Shown here piece by piece: positions 25,478 through 33,998 of a DNA stretch of 52,339 nt. Within the stretch, counting starts at the first letter, position 1. Each line of letters opens with the position of its first letter. The position numbers and the translations under genes were made by a program. Source of the DNA: Methylobacterium dankookense (lineage in GTDB: Bacteria; Pseudomonadota; Alphaproteobacteria; Rhizobiales; Beijerinckiaceae); contig NZ_CABFVH010000041.1 in NCBI RefSeq assembly GCF_902141855.1, forward strand, positions 1 through 52,339, given 5' to 3'. The notes under the pieces were generated by a model. It saw only the letters and a list, made by a program, of their open reading frames with translations, ran no database searches and was not told where the DNA came from.

Positions 25478-25718
25478 GGCAGGCTCTTCGGGCAGGCTCT
25501 CGGGAACGAGCCGGGCACCATTCACGGGAGGCCCCCCAAGTCAAGCGCGGGGCCGGGCTCGGCCCTGGCGAAACGGCGCGACAGGCCCGCTCCCGTTCGG
25601 GAGAGGGTTGGGGTGAGGGACGAGACCTGTCCGGAGTGGTCGCGACGACCGGCTGCATGCATGCCCCGGGGCACCTAAATCCCTCGCGCGTCTACCGGAA
25701 TCGGGGTCGGATCCCCAT

Positions 25719-26147
25719 ATGACGTCCATGAACGCGCACGCCTTTTCCCGCTTCCACGGGGGGCGGCCCGAGCCCCTCGGCGAGGCCGCCCCGCCCGTCC
25801 CGGCCCCCGCCCCTGGCTGGAGCCTGATGCCGCTCTCCGGCCGGTTCGAGCTCGTCTACGAGGACGGCCAGGGCGTCTGGAGCCGCCGCACCGTCGAGGC
25901 CCGCGAGCTGAAGCTCGGGCCCGGCCGCACCCTGCTCGGCGGCATCGATCCCGGCCGCGGCGGCTATCGCGGCTTCCGGACCGACCGCATCCGCCGCCTC
26001 ACCGACGCCGCCACCGGCGAGCGGCTGGAGGGCGGCATCCTCGACTGGCTGATGGCCCGCGCCGAGGCGCAGCGCCGGGCGGATGCCGCGCGCATCCGCC
26101 GGAACGCCCGGGCCCGCCGCCGGGCCGCCCTGGCGGAGGTCGCCTGA
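25719..26147 (+). CDS. Hypothetical protein with a WYL-like core
   Basis: A 142-residue protein. A low-complexity Pro/Ala N-terminus is followed by LSGRFELVYEDGQGVWSRRTVEARELKLGPGRTLLGGIDPGRGGYRGFRTDRIRRLTDAATGE. That segment resembles the strand pattern of WYL-type domains (Y.D..G..S.R.V, then FR.DRI), without the diagnostic W-Y-L triad. The C-terminus is Arg/Ala-rich and helical. It lies upstream of rnd in the same direction, 73 bases apart. Function unknown. Confidence 0.55.
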   Translation: MTSMNAHAFSRFHGGRPEPLGEAAPPVPAPAPGWSLMPLSGRFELVYEDGQGVWSRRTVEARELKLGPGRTLLGGIDPGRGGYRGFRTDRIRRLTDAATGERLEGGILDWLMARAEAQRRADAARIRRNARARRRAALAEVA

Positions 26148-26220
26148 ATCGCGCGTCGTTCGCTGGGGAGGGCGCGGGCCGCCGCTCCCCAAGCCGGGAA
26201 ACCTCCGGTATAGCCGAGCG

Positions 26221-27375
26221 ATGGACCTGATCAGCACGACCCCGGCACTGCGCGACGCCTGCGCAAAGCTGGCCACGCAGCCCTTCGTGACCGTCGACAC
26301 GGAGTTCATGCGCGAGACCACCTATTATCCGAAGCTCTGCCTCATCCAGATGGCGGGCCCGGACGAGACGGCCGTGCTGGTCGACCCGCTGGCCAAGGAC
26401 ATCGACCTCAAGCCCTTCCTCGACCTCATGGCCGACGAGGGCGTGGTGAAGGTGTTCCACTCCGCCCGGCAGGATCTGGAGATCATCTGGCTGATGGGCG
26501 GCCTGCTGCCGCAGCCCTTCTTCGACACGCAGGTCGCCGCGATGGTCTGCGGCTACGGCGATTCCGTCTCCTACGAGCAGCTCGTCAACGACCTCGCCAA
26601 GGCCAAGATCGACAAGTCCTCGCGCTTCACCGACTGGTCGCGCCGGCCCCTCTCCGAGGCGCAGCTCGCCTACGCCCTGTCCGACGTGACGCATCTCGTG
26701 AAGATCTACGAGGTGCTGGCGGGCGAGCTCCTGCGCACCGACCGCGGCGCCTGGCTCGACGAGGAGATGGGCGTGCTCACCTCCCCCGAGACCTACCGGG
26801 CCGATCCGGAGCTCGCCTGGCGCCGGCTCTCGGGGCGGATGCGCAAGCCCCGCGAGATCGCGGTGCTGACCGAGGTTGCCGCCTGGCGCGAGCGCGAGGC
26901 GCAGAGCCGGAACGTGCCGCGCGGGCGCATCCTGAAGGACGAGGCGGTGATCGACGTGGCGACGAGCGCGCCCCGCAGCGTCGAGGCCCTCGGCCGCCTG
27001 CGCACCATCCCCGCCGGCTTCGAGCGCTCGCGCACCGGCGCCGACATCCTCGCCGCGGTGGAGCGGGGCTTCGTCCGCGACCTCGCCGAGATCAGCATGC
27101 CGGAGCGCGCCCGCGGGCGCAGCGGCGGCAACGGCGCGCTGGTCGAGCTGCTCAAGGTGCTGCTCAAGGCGGTGTGCGAGAACGAGGGCGTCGCGCCCAA
27201 GATCATCGCCACCGTGGACGATCTGGAGGCGGTCGCCGAGGACGATTCGGCGGACGTGCCCGTGCTGCACGGCTGGCGCCGGAGCCTGTTCGGCGAGAAG
27301 GCGCTGGCGCTGAAGCACGGCCGCCTCGCGCTCTCGGCTGAGGGCGGGCGCATCGTGGTGCGCGACCTCGTCTGA
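26221..27375 (+). CDS. rnd: Ribonuclease D
   Basis: A 384-residue 3'-5' exoribonuclease for tRNA and structured RNA processing. The DEDD exonuclease domain shows VTVDTEFMRETTYYPKLCLIQ (first D and E), VKVFHSARQDLEIIW (second D), and a Y/D motif in LAYALSDVTHLVKIYEVL. An HRDC domain follows from about residue 205 (EREAQSRNVPRGRILKDEAVIDVA). The ATG at 26221 was chosen from the family start MDLISTT. Confidence 0.94.
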   Translation: MDLISTTPALRDACAKLATQPFVTVDTEFMRETTYYPKLCLIQMAGPDETAVLVDPLAKDIDLKPFLDLMADEGVVKVFHSARQDLEIIWLMGGLLPQPFFDTQVAAMVCGYGDSVSYEQLVNDLAKAKIDKSSRFTDWSRRPLSEAQLAYALSDVTHLVKIYEVLAGELLRTDRGAWLDEEMGVLTSPETYRADPELAWRRLSGRMRKPREIAVLTEVAAWREREAQSRNVPRGRILKDEAVIDVATSAPRSVEALGRLRTIPAGFERSRTGADILAAVERGFVRDLAEISMPERARGRSGGNGALVELLKVLLKAVCENEGVAPKIIATVDDLEAVAEDDSADVPVLHGWRRSLFGEKALALKHGRLALSAEGGRIVVRDLV

Positions 27376-27518
27376 GCGGGGACAGGCCCGGCGCGACGGG
27401 CTGCATCCGGCCGGATTTGTCGTGAGGGCCGGGGTCGGGGCGGCGTGACAGCGGGGCGGGCCGGGATTAAACGGCAATGGTCTTGCCGCTTTCTCCCGCC
27501 CTCTCCGCGTCGCGTCCG

Positions 27519-27806
27519 ATGGCCGAACCCAACGAAGTCCTGAAGACGCTGACGGGTCTCGGGATCGTCACGGCCGAGGGCTGCCAGCCCGCCCGTGTGC
27601 GCTACCGGATCGTGATCGAGCGCCGCGCCGAGGCGCTGATCGCCTACGGCACCCTGCGCGGCAGCCATGCCAGCCTGCGGCCGATCTGGCTGGAGCCCGA
27701 TTCCCAGCTCCGCCTCCGCAACGGCCGGCGCCTCGATATCGCGGTGACGGATCTCGTCGGCGACATGGCCGAGTTCGAGAGCACCGGCGGCATCAGCCTG
27801 CTCTGA
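27519..27806 (+). CDS. Hypothetical protein, possible strand-rich small domain
   Basis: A 95-residue protein, MAEPNEVLKTLTGLGIVTAEGCQPARVRYRIVIERRAEALIAYGTLRG, ending SQLRLRNGRRLDIAVTDLVGDMAEFESTG. The alternating pattern suggests a small beta-rich fold; no cysteine-based motif or membrane segment is seen. An ATG 42 bases further upstream is possible. It is followed by the 1 kb gene-free region before xoxF. Confidence 0.5.
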   Translation: MAEPNEVLKTLTGLGIVTAEGCQPARVRYRIVIERRAEALIAYGTLRGSHASLRPIWLEPDSQLRLRNGRRLDIAVTDLVGDMAEFESTGGISLL

Positions 27807-27865
27807 GCGCCGGTTCGACGTCCATGTCTCGAGGCGAGCCGGTCATCGGAGCGGTTCCGCGGATC

Positions 27866-28100
27866 CCCTCGCCCCGCCTGCGGGGAGAGGGCTCCATACC
27901 CCCTCGTCGGGGTATGGAGCGAGGCGGCCGCCGAGGGTGAGGGAGCCTCCTCCGGAATCACCCCCTCACCGTCGCTGCCGCTCGTCGCGCCGACGACGGG
28001 GTCGTCGCGACCCTCTCCCCGCATCGATCCCGGGCCTGCCCGGGATCGCCACCGAAAGGCCGAAGTCGGGTAAACCCGACTTCGGGCGGGGAGAGGGGGC
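27866..28100. repeat. Mosaic multi-hairpin repeat, copy 2 (family F)
   Basis: Shares the frame of the copy at 18921-19122: CCCCGCCTGCGGGGAGAGG at the start, a variable perfect hairpin (GCTCCATACCCC 27891-27902 with GGGGTATGGAGC 27909-27920), GTGAGGGAG..CCCCCTCAC in the middle, then other variable hairpins (GATCCCGGG/CCCGGGATC, GAAGTCGGGT/ACCCGACTTC), and a closing GGGGAGAGGG. Confidence 0.75.
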
Positions 28101-28588
28101 CGCTGATCGCCGAAGTGGTCGACTGGACGCGGGATGAAGCCGGTCCCGCCCCATCGAATCTCTTGCCGGCAAGGCGTCGCGAGTCCCGCCGCCAGGGCTT
28201 CCAACAATCCCTCCAAAGTCCGGCGTCCCGCCCGCGTCAGGTCTTTCCCGGCTGCGGCGTGAGGGCGCAGATCCGGGATGATTGCGCAATTGACAGCGGC
28301 AGGCTCTGCACCTGCAGATCATCCCCGTTTTGCACTGCTTCCAATGCGGGGCGGCCGAAGTTCAAGTCGTTCCCGCTCCAGCATGGGGTTGGTTGTGCGC
28401 AACGTGCATGCATGCTGGCTAACCGACGCTCAAAGCCGCGCATTCCGCATGGATGGCAGAGAGGGACCGGTGTCGAGATACCATCTCTGACTTGGCCTAT
28501 GTGCAGTGCGGTGTCGGATTGTGCGAAGCAACATTGCCGAGCACTGGGGATTTGCGCCGTTCCAGCGCGTTCCGGCGCTCTATGGCGG

Positions 28589-28616
28589 ATTGACGGCGCT
28601 CAAATTTCTCTTAGAG
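28589..28616 (+). promoter_or_regulatory. Candidate sigma-70 type promoter for xoxF
   Basis: TTGACG (28589-28594), a 16-base spacer and TAGAGT (28611-28616), about 190 bases upstream of the xoxF ATG. Judged by eye only. Confidence 0.35.
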
Positions 28617-28807
28617 TTCCCTCAAGCCTCGGTTTCGAGGAGCTGGCCCAAGGGATGGCCGGCTCTGGTTCGGTGCTCGTTCGGCACCGTAGAGCGACCC
28701 GCTACCGAGGCGTCATCGAAATCCCTGTCGCAAACAGCAGGTCGGGTCCCGCAGCCGCGGACTGAACACCCGTGGCCTAAGACCTCAAAGACTTGTCGGA
28801 GGAATCC

Positions 28808-30613
28808 ATGAGAGCGGTTCATCTCCTCGCCCTCGGCGCGGGTGTCGCGGCCATCGCCGCGCCGGCCTTCGCCAATGACAGCGTCATGAAGGGCATCGCC
28901 AACCCGGCGGAGCAGGTGCTCCAGACGGTCGACTACGCCAACACCCGTTACTCGAAGCTCGACCAGATCAACGCGTCGAACGTGAAGAACCTCCAGGTCG
29001 CCTGGACGTTCTCGACCGGCGTGCTGCGCGGCCACGAGGGCTCGCCCCTCGTCGTCGGCGACATGATGTACGTCCACACCCCCTTCCCGAACATCGTCTA
29101 CGCCCTCGACCTGAACAACGAGGCGAAGATCGTCTGGAAGTACGAGCCCAAGCAGGATCCGTCCGTGATCCCGGTCATGTGCTGCGACACGGTCAACCGT
29201 GGCCTGGCCTATGCCGACGGCGCGATCATCCTGCACCAGGCCGACACCACCCTCGTGTCGCTCGACGCCAAGACCGGCAAGGTCAACTGGTCGGTCGTGA
29301 ACGGCGACCCGAAGAAGGGCGAGACCAACACCGCGACCGTTCTCCCGGTCAAGGACAAGGTCATCGTCGGCATCTCGGGCGGCGAGTTCGGCGTGAACTG
29401 CCACGTCACCGCCTACGACCTGAAGTCGGGCAAGAAGGTGTGGCGCGGCCACTCCCAGGGGCCTGACGCCGACATGATCATGGATCCCGAGAAGACCACC
29501 TCTCTCGGCAAGCCCGTCGGCAAGGACTCCTCGCTGAAGACCTGGGAAGGCGATCAGTGGAAGACCGGCGGCGGCTGCACCTGGGGCTGGTTCTCCTACG
29601 ATCCGAAGCTCGACCTGATGTACTACGGCTCGGGCAACCCCTCGACCTGGAACCCGAAGCAGCGTCCGGGCGACAACAAGTGGTCCATGACGATCTGGGC
29701 GCGTAACCCGGACACCGGCATGACCAAGTGGGTCTACCAGATGACCCCCCACGACGAGTGGGACTACGACGGCATCAACGAGATGATCCTCACCGACCAG
29801 AAGGTCGACGGTAAGGAGCGTCCGCTGCTGACCCACTTCGACCGTAACGGCTTCGGCTACACCCTCGACCGTGCGACCGGCGAACTCCTCGTCGCCGAGA
29901 AGTACGATCCGGTGGTGAACTGGGCCACCAAGGTCGACATGGACAAGGGTTCGAAGAACTACGGCCGTCCGCTGGTCGTGTCGAAGTACTCGACCGAGCA
30001 GAACGGCGAGGACGTGAACTCGAAGGGCATCTGCCCGGCGGCTCTGGGCACCAAGGACCAGCAGCCGGCGGCCTACTCGCCCAAGACCAGCCTGTTCTAC
30101 GTGCCCACCAACCACGTCTGCATGGACTACGAGCCCTTCAAGGTCTCGTACACCCCGGGCCAGCCCTACGTTGGTGCGACCCTGTCGATGTACCCCGCCC
30201 CGAACTCGCACGGCGGCATGGGTAACTTCATCGCCTGGGACGGCGTGAACGGTAAGATCAAGTGGTCGAACGCCGAGCAGTTCTCGGTGTGGTCGGGCGC
30301 TCTGGCCACCGCTGGCGACGTCGTCTTCTACGGCACCCTCGAGGGCTACCTGAAGGCTGTCGACTCGAAGACGGGTAAGGAACTGTACAAGTTCAAGACC
30401 CCGTCGGGCATCATCGGCAACGTGATGACCTACCAGCACAAGGGCAAGCAGTTCGTGGGCGTCCTGTCGGGCGTCGGCGGCTGGGCGGGCATCGGCCTCG
30501 CGGCCGGCCTCACCGATCCGAATGCCGGTCTCGGCGCGGTCGGCGGCTACGCGGCCCTGTCCAACTACACCAACCTCGGCGGTCAGCTGACCGTGTTCAC
30601 GCTGCCGAACTAA
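28808..30613 (+). CDS. xoxF: Lanthanide-dependent PQQ methanol dehydrogenase
   Basis: Periplasmic oxidation of methanol using pyrroloquinoline quinone and a rare-earth ion. The 601-residue precursor starts at 28808 behind GGAGGAA, with a signal peptide cleaved after PAFA (residue 22). The eight-bladed propeller dehydrogenase fold is complete. The vicinal disulfide pair is Cys125-Cys126. The catalytic Asp319 is followed two residues later by Asp321 (HDEWDYDGIN). That second Asp is the lanthanide ligand, which is Ala in calcium-dependent MxaF, so this is XoxF. Many codons end in T (CGT, GGT, GCT) in contrast to neighbours, typical of very high expression. It is followed by a strong hairpin and then xoxG. 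Confidence 0.98.
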   Translation: MRAVHLLALGAGVAAIAAPAFANDSVMKGIANPAEQVLQTVDYANTRYSKLDQINASNVKNLQVAWTFSTGVLRGHEGSPLVVGDMMYVHTPFPNIVYALDLNNEAKIVWKYEPKQDPSVIPVMCCDTVNRGLAYADGAIILHQADTTLVSLDAKTGKVNWSVVNGDPKKGETNTATVLPVKDKVIVGISGGEFGVNCHVTAYDLKSGKKVWRGHSQGPDADMIMDPEKTTSLGKPVGKDSSLKTWEGDQWKTGGGCTWGWFSYDPKLDLMYYGSGNPSTWNPKQRPGDNKWSMTIWARNPDTGMTKWVYQMTPHDEWDYDGINEMILTDQKVDGKERPLLTHFDRNGFGYTLDRATGELLVAEKYDPVVNWATKVDMDKGSKNYGRPLVVSKYSTEQNGEDVNSKGICPAALGTKDQQPAAYSPKTSLFYVPTNHVCMDYEPFKVSYTPGQPYVGATLSMYPAPNSHGGMGNFIAWDGVNGKIKWSNAEQFSVWSGALATAGDVVFYGTLEGYLKAVDSKTGKELYKFKTPSGIIGNVMTYQHKGKQFVGVLSGVGGWAGIGLAAGLTDPNAGLGAVGGYAALSNYTNLGGQLTVFTLPN

Positions 30614-30641
30614 TCGGTCGCAGCGTGAGTGGTGAATGAGG

Positions 30642-30669
30642 GTGCCGGCGCGGGTTTCCGCGCCGGCAC
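30642..30669 (+). terminator. Hairpin between xoxF and xoxG
   Basis: Perfect 12-bp stem GTGCCGGCGCGG/CCGCGCCGGCAC with a 4-base loop, 28 bases past the xoxF stop, followed by TCTTATGATT. It is likely a partial terminator or 3' stabiliser that lowers xoxGJ expression relative to xoxF. Confidence 0.7.
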
Positions 30670-30748
30670 TCTTATGATTAGAGTGACTTGCAAGAAGGCC
30701 GGTCAGGCCATGGGGGCCGAAACCGAGCCTTCGAGGGAGAGACGTCCA

Positions 30749-31360
30749 TTGCACCACCTCAGCACCTTCGTTACGCGGCCGCTCGTGGCTGCCCTCGCCC
30801 TAGCAACCGTTGGTCTGGTTGCCGTACATGCTGAGGATGCCAAGCCTGCCGCCCCCGCCCTCGCCAACTCTCTGAACCCGAACGACAAGTCCGCGGAGCC
30901 CGACGAGAAGCTCCTCAAGAAGGACGTCGCCGTGAAGGTCGAAGACGGCAAGTATTTCGATGCCGAGGGCCATCCGACCTTCCACGTCACCGACCAGGGC
31001 AAGAAGGTCGACTGGTATGCCTATTCGGGCTACCGCCGCTATCACGCCGAGTGCCACGTCTGCCACGGCCCGGACGGCATGGGCTCGACCTACGCGCCCG
31101 CCCTCAAGGATTCGCTGAAGCACCTCTCCTACGAGGAGTTCATCGGCATCCTGGCCGGCGGCAAGCAGGACGTCTCCAGCTCCGAGCAGAAGGTCATGCC
31201 GGCCTTCGGCGATAACAAGAACGTCATGTGCTACGCCGACGACCTGTACGTCTACCTGAAGGCCCGCGCCGCCGGCGCCATGGGCCGCATCCGCCCGGGT
31301 GACAAGGAAGACAAGCCGGAGGCGGCCAAGAAGAACGAGAAGGAGTGCCTGGGCGGTTGA
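30749..31360 (+). CDS. xoxG: Cytochrome c, electron acceptor of XoxF
   Basis: A 203-residue periplasmic monohaem c-type cytochrome that takes electrons from XoxF. A TTG start at 30749 with GAGGGAGAG upstream gives a proper signal peptide (LHHLSTFVTRPLVAALALATVGLVAVHA). An in-frame ATG at 30710 would place a polar tail before it. The haem site is ECHVCHG (Cys102, Cys105, His106), and the axial Met is probably in KVMPAFGD. A Lys-rich C-terminus ends KECLGG. It overlaps xoxJ (TGATG). Confidence 0.93.
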   Translation: MHHLSTFVTRPLVAALALATVGLVAVHAEDAKPAAPALANSLNPNDKSAEPDEKLLKKDVAVKVEDGKYFDAEGHPTFHVTDQGKKVDWYAYSGYRRYHAECHVCHGPDGMGSTYAPALKDSLKHLSYEEFIGILAGGKQDVSSSEQKVMPAFGDNKNVMCYADDLYVYLKARAAGAMGRIRPGDKEDKPEAAKKNEKECLGG

Positions 31361-32208
31361 TGACCCCCGGCACCGCGACGCGGGTCACCGCGGCCTGCGC
31401 GCTCCTGCTGCTTGCGGCAGGGGCGCGTGGCGCTTCCGCACAGCACCTGCCCGACCTCGTCACCACGGACACGCTCCGGGTGTGCGGCGATCCGGGCAAC
31501 ATGCCCTTCTCCGAGCGGAAGGAGGACGGCTTCGAGAACCGGATCGCGGCCATCGTCGCCGACGAGCTGAAGGTCAAGGTCCGCTATTACTGGCTGACGC
31601 AGGGACCGGGCTTCGTCCGCAACACCCTCGGCACGGGCCTGTGCGACATCATCATCGGCTCGGCCTTCGGCAGCGAGCTGATCCAGAGCACCAATCCCTA
31701 TTACCGCTCGACCTACACGCTGGTGACCCGCAAGGGCGAGTTCACCGACGTGACCGGGCTCGACGACCAGCGCCTCAAAGGCAAGCGCATCGGCGTCATC
31801 GCCGGCACGCCCCCCGTCAACCGGATGGGCGATCTCGGCCTGATCCCGGGGATGAAGGCCTACGCGCCCTACCAGCTCGACCCGGCCCGCAAGCACCAGA
31901 CGGTCTCGGCCGAGGTGATCGCGGACCTCGCCGCGGGCAGCATCGACGCCGCCGTGCTCTGGGGACCGGCCGCCGGCTGGCTCGCCAGGCAATCGGGCAA
32001 GCCGATGGATGTGGTGCCGCTCCTCAAGGAGCCGGACCGCCCGGCCATGACCTACCGCATCGGCATGGGCGTGCGCCCGGGCGAGGAGGACTGGAAGCGC
32101 CAGCTCAACACGATCCTGCGCAAGCGCCGCGCCGATATCGAGAAGGTCCTGCGCGACTTCGACGTGCCCCTCCTCGACGAGAACGAGAACAAGCTCCTCC
32201 AGAACTGA
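31360..32208 (+). CDS. xoxJ: Periplasmic binding protein-like XoxJ
   Basis: A 282-residue exported protein of the MoxJ/XoxJ group. A signal peptide (ATRVTAACALLLLAAGARGASA) is followed by a substrate-binding-protein-3 fold: DTLRVCGDPGNMPFSERKEDGFENRIAAIVADEL, IGVIAGTPP, and SIDAAVLWGPAAGWLA. XoxJ is needed for XoxF activity and is thought to help activate or load the enzyme. The ATG at 31360 overlaps the xoxG stop. Its TGA stop merges with the first bases of the family B repeat. Confidence 0.93.
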   Translation: MTPGTATRVTAACALLLLAAGARGASAQHLPDLVTTDTLRVCGDPGNMPFSERKEDGFENRIAAIVADELKVKVRYYWLTQGPGFVRNTLGTGLCDIIIGSAFGSELIQSTNPYYRSTYTLVTRKGEFTDVTGLDDQRLKGKRIGVIAGTPPVNRMGDLGLIPGMKAYAPYQLDPARKHQTVSAEVIADLAAGSIDAAVLWGPAAGWLARQSGKPMDVVPLLKEPDRPAMTYRIGMGVRPGEEDWKRQLNTILRKRRADIEKVLRDFDVPLLDENENKLLQN

Positions 32209-32325
32209 TCCCGGGTTTCCAAAGGGATCATCCCTTTGGTGGGGTGCCGGGGCGAAGCCCCGGCGTCATTCCAGGGCTCCGCCCTGGACCCGCGAGAGGG
32301 ATGATCCCTCTCGACGCCCGGGATC
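32207..32325. repeat. Four-hairpin repeat with closing outer stem, copy 1 (family B)
   Basis: Outer stem GATCCCGGG (32207-32215) with CCCGGGATC (32317-32325). Inside are CCAAAGGGAT/ATCCCTTTGG, CCGGGGC/GCCCCGG, CCAGGGC/GCCCTGG and GAGAGGGAT/ATCCCTCTC hairpins with 1- to 3-base loops. Both ends run into stop codons, xoxJ on the left and folK on the right. Confidence 0.85.
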
Positions 32326-32797
32326 ACACCGGCGCGATGCCGGTGGCGTCGAGCTTGGCGAGCGCCTCGGTCACCGTCTCGTCGCCGATCGTCAGGTCGG
32401 GGGCGATCTCGGCGAGCGGCACCAGCACGAAGGCGCGCTGGCGCACGAAGCGGTGCGGCAGGATCAGGCGCTCGTCCTCCACCGTCGCGCCCGCATAGGA
32501 CAGCACGTCGATGTCGATGACGCGCGGGCCCCAGCGGCGCTCGCGCACCCGGCCCAGCTCCTTCTCGACGGCGAGGCAGGCGTCGAGGAGCCCGTGCGGG
32601 TCGAGGTCGGTCTCGACGGCGAGCGCTCCGTTGAGGAACCAGTCCTGGTCGGTGTCGCCCCAGGGCGGCGTGCGGTAGTTGCGCGAGCGCGCGGCGATCC
32701 GGATGCCGGGCCGGGCGGCGAGCCCCGCCACCGCGGCGTCGAGCATCGCGGCCTTGTCGCCGATATTGCTGCCGAGCCCGAGATAGGCCTGGGTCAC
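32324..32797 (-). CDS. folK: 2-amino-4-hydroxy-6-hydroxymethyldihydropteridine pyrophosphokinase
   Basis: A 157-residue HPPK, adding pyrophosphate to the pterin in folate synthesis. Motifs are YLGLGSNIGDKAAMLDAAVAGL, YRTPPWGDTDQDWFLNGALAVET, and RRWGPRVIDIDVLSYAG with the metal-binding Asp pair, then LPHRFVRQRAFVLVPLAEIAP. It overlaps folB by four bases (ATGA) and is the last gene of folP-folB-folK. Confidence 0.96.
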   Translation of the reverse strand: MTQAYLGLGSNIGDKAAMLDAAVAGLAARPGIRIAARSRNYRTPPWGDTDQDWFLNGALAVETDLDPHGLLDACLAVEKELGRVRERRWGPRVIDIDVLSYAGATVEDERLILPHRFVRQRAFVLVPLAEIAPDLTIGDETVTEALAKLDATGIAPV

Positions 32798-33159
32798 GCG
32801 CGCCCCCGGGTGATCGCGACGGTGACGCCGTCGAGGATGGCGGGGATCGGCGCGCTCGGCTTGTCCACCGCGACCGTGATCGTGCGGATGCGCGCGAACC
32901 GCGCCAGGATCTCGGCGGCGATCGTCTCGGCCAGCGCCTCGATCAGCTTGAAGCGGCGCTCGGTGGCGATGCCGACCGCGATCTCGGTGAGGTCGGCATA
33001 GCTCACGGTCTCGGCGACGTCGTCGGAGCGGCCGGCGGCGGCGAGGTCGAGCACGGCGTCGAGCGAGATGTAGAAGCGCTGGCCGAGCCGCGCCTCCTCC
33101 TCCAGCAACCCGTGCCGGGCGAAGACCGCGATGCGGTGGACGCGGATATGGTCGCTCAC
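32794..33159 (-). CDS. folB: Dihydroneopterin aldolase
   Basis: A 121-residue FolB. IRVHRIAVFARHGLLEEEARLGQRFYISLDAVLDL contains the family's H-G-x..E..LGQ.F signature, followed by VSYADLTEIAV and KLIEALAETIAAEIL. It splits dihydroneopterin to hydroxymethyl-dihydropterin. It overlaps folP upstream and folK downstream by four bases each. Confidence 0.95.
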   Translation of the reverse strand: MSDHIRVHRIAVFARHGLLEEEARLGQRFYISLDAVLDLAAAGRSDDVAETVSYADLTEIAVGIATERRFKLIEALAETIAAEILARFARIRTITVAVDKPSAPIPAILDGVTVAITRGRA

Positions 33160-33998
33160 GCGCGGGTCTCCGGGCGCATCACCGCGTCGACCACGCGCAT
33201 GGCATCCACATGGGCGGAGACGTCGTGCACGCGCACGATGTCGGCGCCGAGCGTCGCGGCCAAAGCATGGGCCGAGAGCGAGCCGTAGAGCCGGTCGGCG
33301 GGCTTCGTCTCACGGTCGTGCAGGCGCCCGAGCAGGGACTTTCGCGAGACGCCGACGAGCAGGGGGAAGCCCAGCGCCCGGATCTCGGGCAGGCGGCGGA
33401 GCGCCTCCAGATGCTGCTCCCAGCTCTTGCCGAAGCCGACGCCCGGATCGAGCACGATGTCGGCATCCGCGATGCCGGCGGCGCGAGCGATGTTAAGCGA
33501 GCGCTCGAAGAAGCGCAGCATGTCCGCGACGATGTCGATCGCCGGATCGATCGTCTCGCGGTTGTGCATGATGATCACCGGCGCGCCGTGGGCGGCGGCG
33601 ACCCGGGCGATCTCGGGCTCCCGCTGCAGGCCCCAGACGTCGTTGACGATGGTGGCGCCCGCCTCCAGCGCGACCTTCGCGGTCGAGGCCTTGTAGGTGT
33701 CGATGGAGATCGGCACGGAGAGCTGCGGCGCCAGCGCCCGGATGACGGGCAGGACGCGGGCCTGCTCCTCCTCGGCCGGCACCGGGGTGTGGCCGGGCCT
33801 CGTCGATTCCCCGCCGATGTCGAGGATCGCGGCGCCCTCGGCCACCAGCGTCCCGGCCTGGGCGCGGGCCTCCGCCTCGCCCCGGAACAGGCCGCCATCC
33901 GAGAAGGAATCGGGGGTGACGTTGAGGATGCCCATCACCAGCGTGCGCCGCCCGAGACCGGGCAGCAGGCGGGCGAGGGATGAGGGCGGCGGGCTCAC
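33156..33998 (-). CDS. folP: Dihydropteroate synthase
   Basis: A 280-residue FolP that joins the pterin pyrophosphate with p-aminobenzoate. Hallmarks are MGILNVTPDSFSDGGLF, DIGGESTRPGHTPV, ISIDTYKASTAKVALEAGATIVNDVWGL, IIMHNR, ILDPGVGFGKSWEQ and GVSRKSLLGRL. A GTG start at 33998 is used. It is the first gene of a tight folP-folB-folK operon; folate serves the second C1 carrier used by the serine cycle. Confidence 0.96.
   Translation of the reverse strand: MSPPPSSLARLLPGLGRRTLVMGILNVTPDSFSDGGLFRGEAEARAQAGTLVAEGAAILDIGGESTRPGHTPVPAEEEQARVLPVIRALAPQLSVPISIDTYKASTAKVALEAGATIVNDVWGLQREPEIARVAAAHGAPVIIMHNRETIDPAIDIVADMLRFFERSLNIARAAGIADADIVLDPGVGFGKSWEQHLEALRRLPEIRALGFPLLVGVSRKSLLGRLHDRETKPADRLYGSLSAHALAATLGADIVRVHDVSAHVDAMRVVDAVMRPETRA

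Larger units (their letters stand above)
27807..28807. other. Gene-free 1 kb region upstream of xoxF
   Basis: The first third is the mosaic repeat at 27866-28100. From about 28150 to 28800 the composition is less GC-rich than the neighbours. Open frames here lack ribosome sites and family resemblance. A palindrome ATTGCGCAAT lies at 28281-28290, and the best promoter-like pair at 28589-28616. The region probably holds the regulatory DNA and mRNA leader of the xox operon. Confidence 0.5.

Noticed and set aside
28237..28811. Frames of 66-216 residues upstream of xoxF
   Set aside because: Unsupported starts and composition; some run into xoxF in another frame. Treated as leader DNA.
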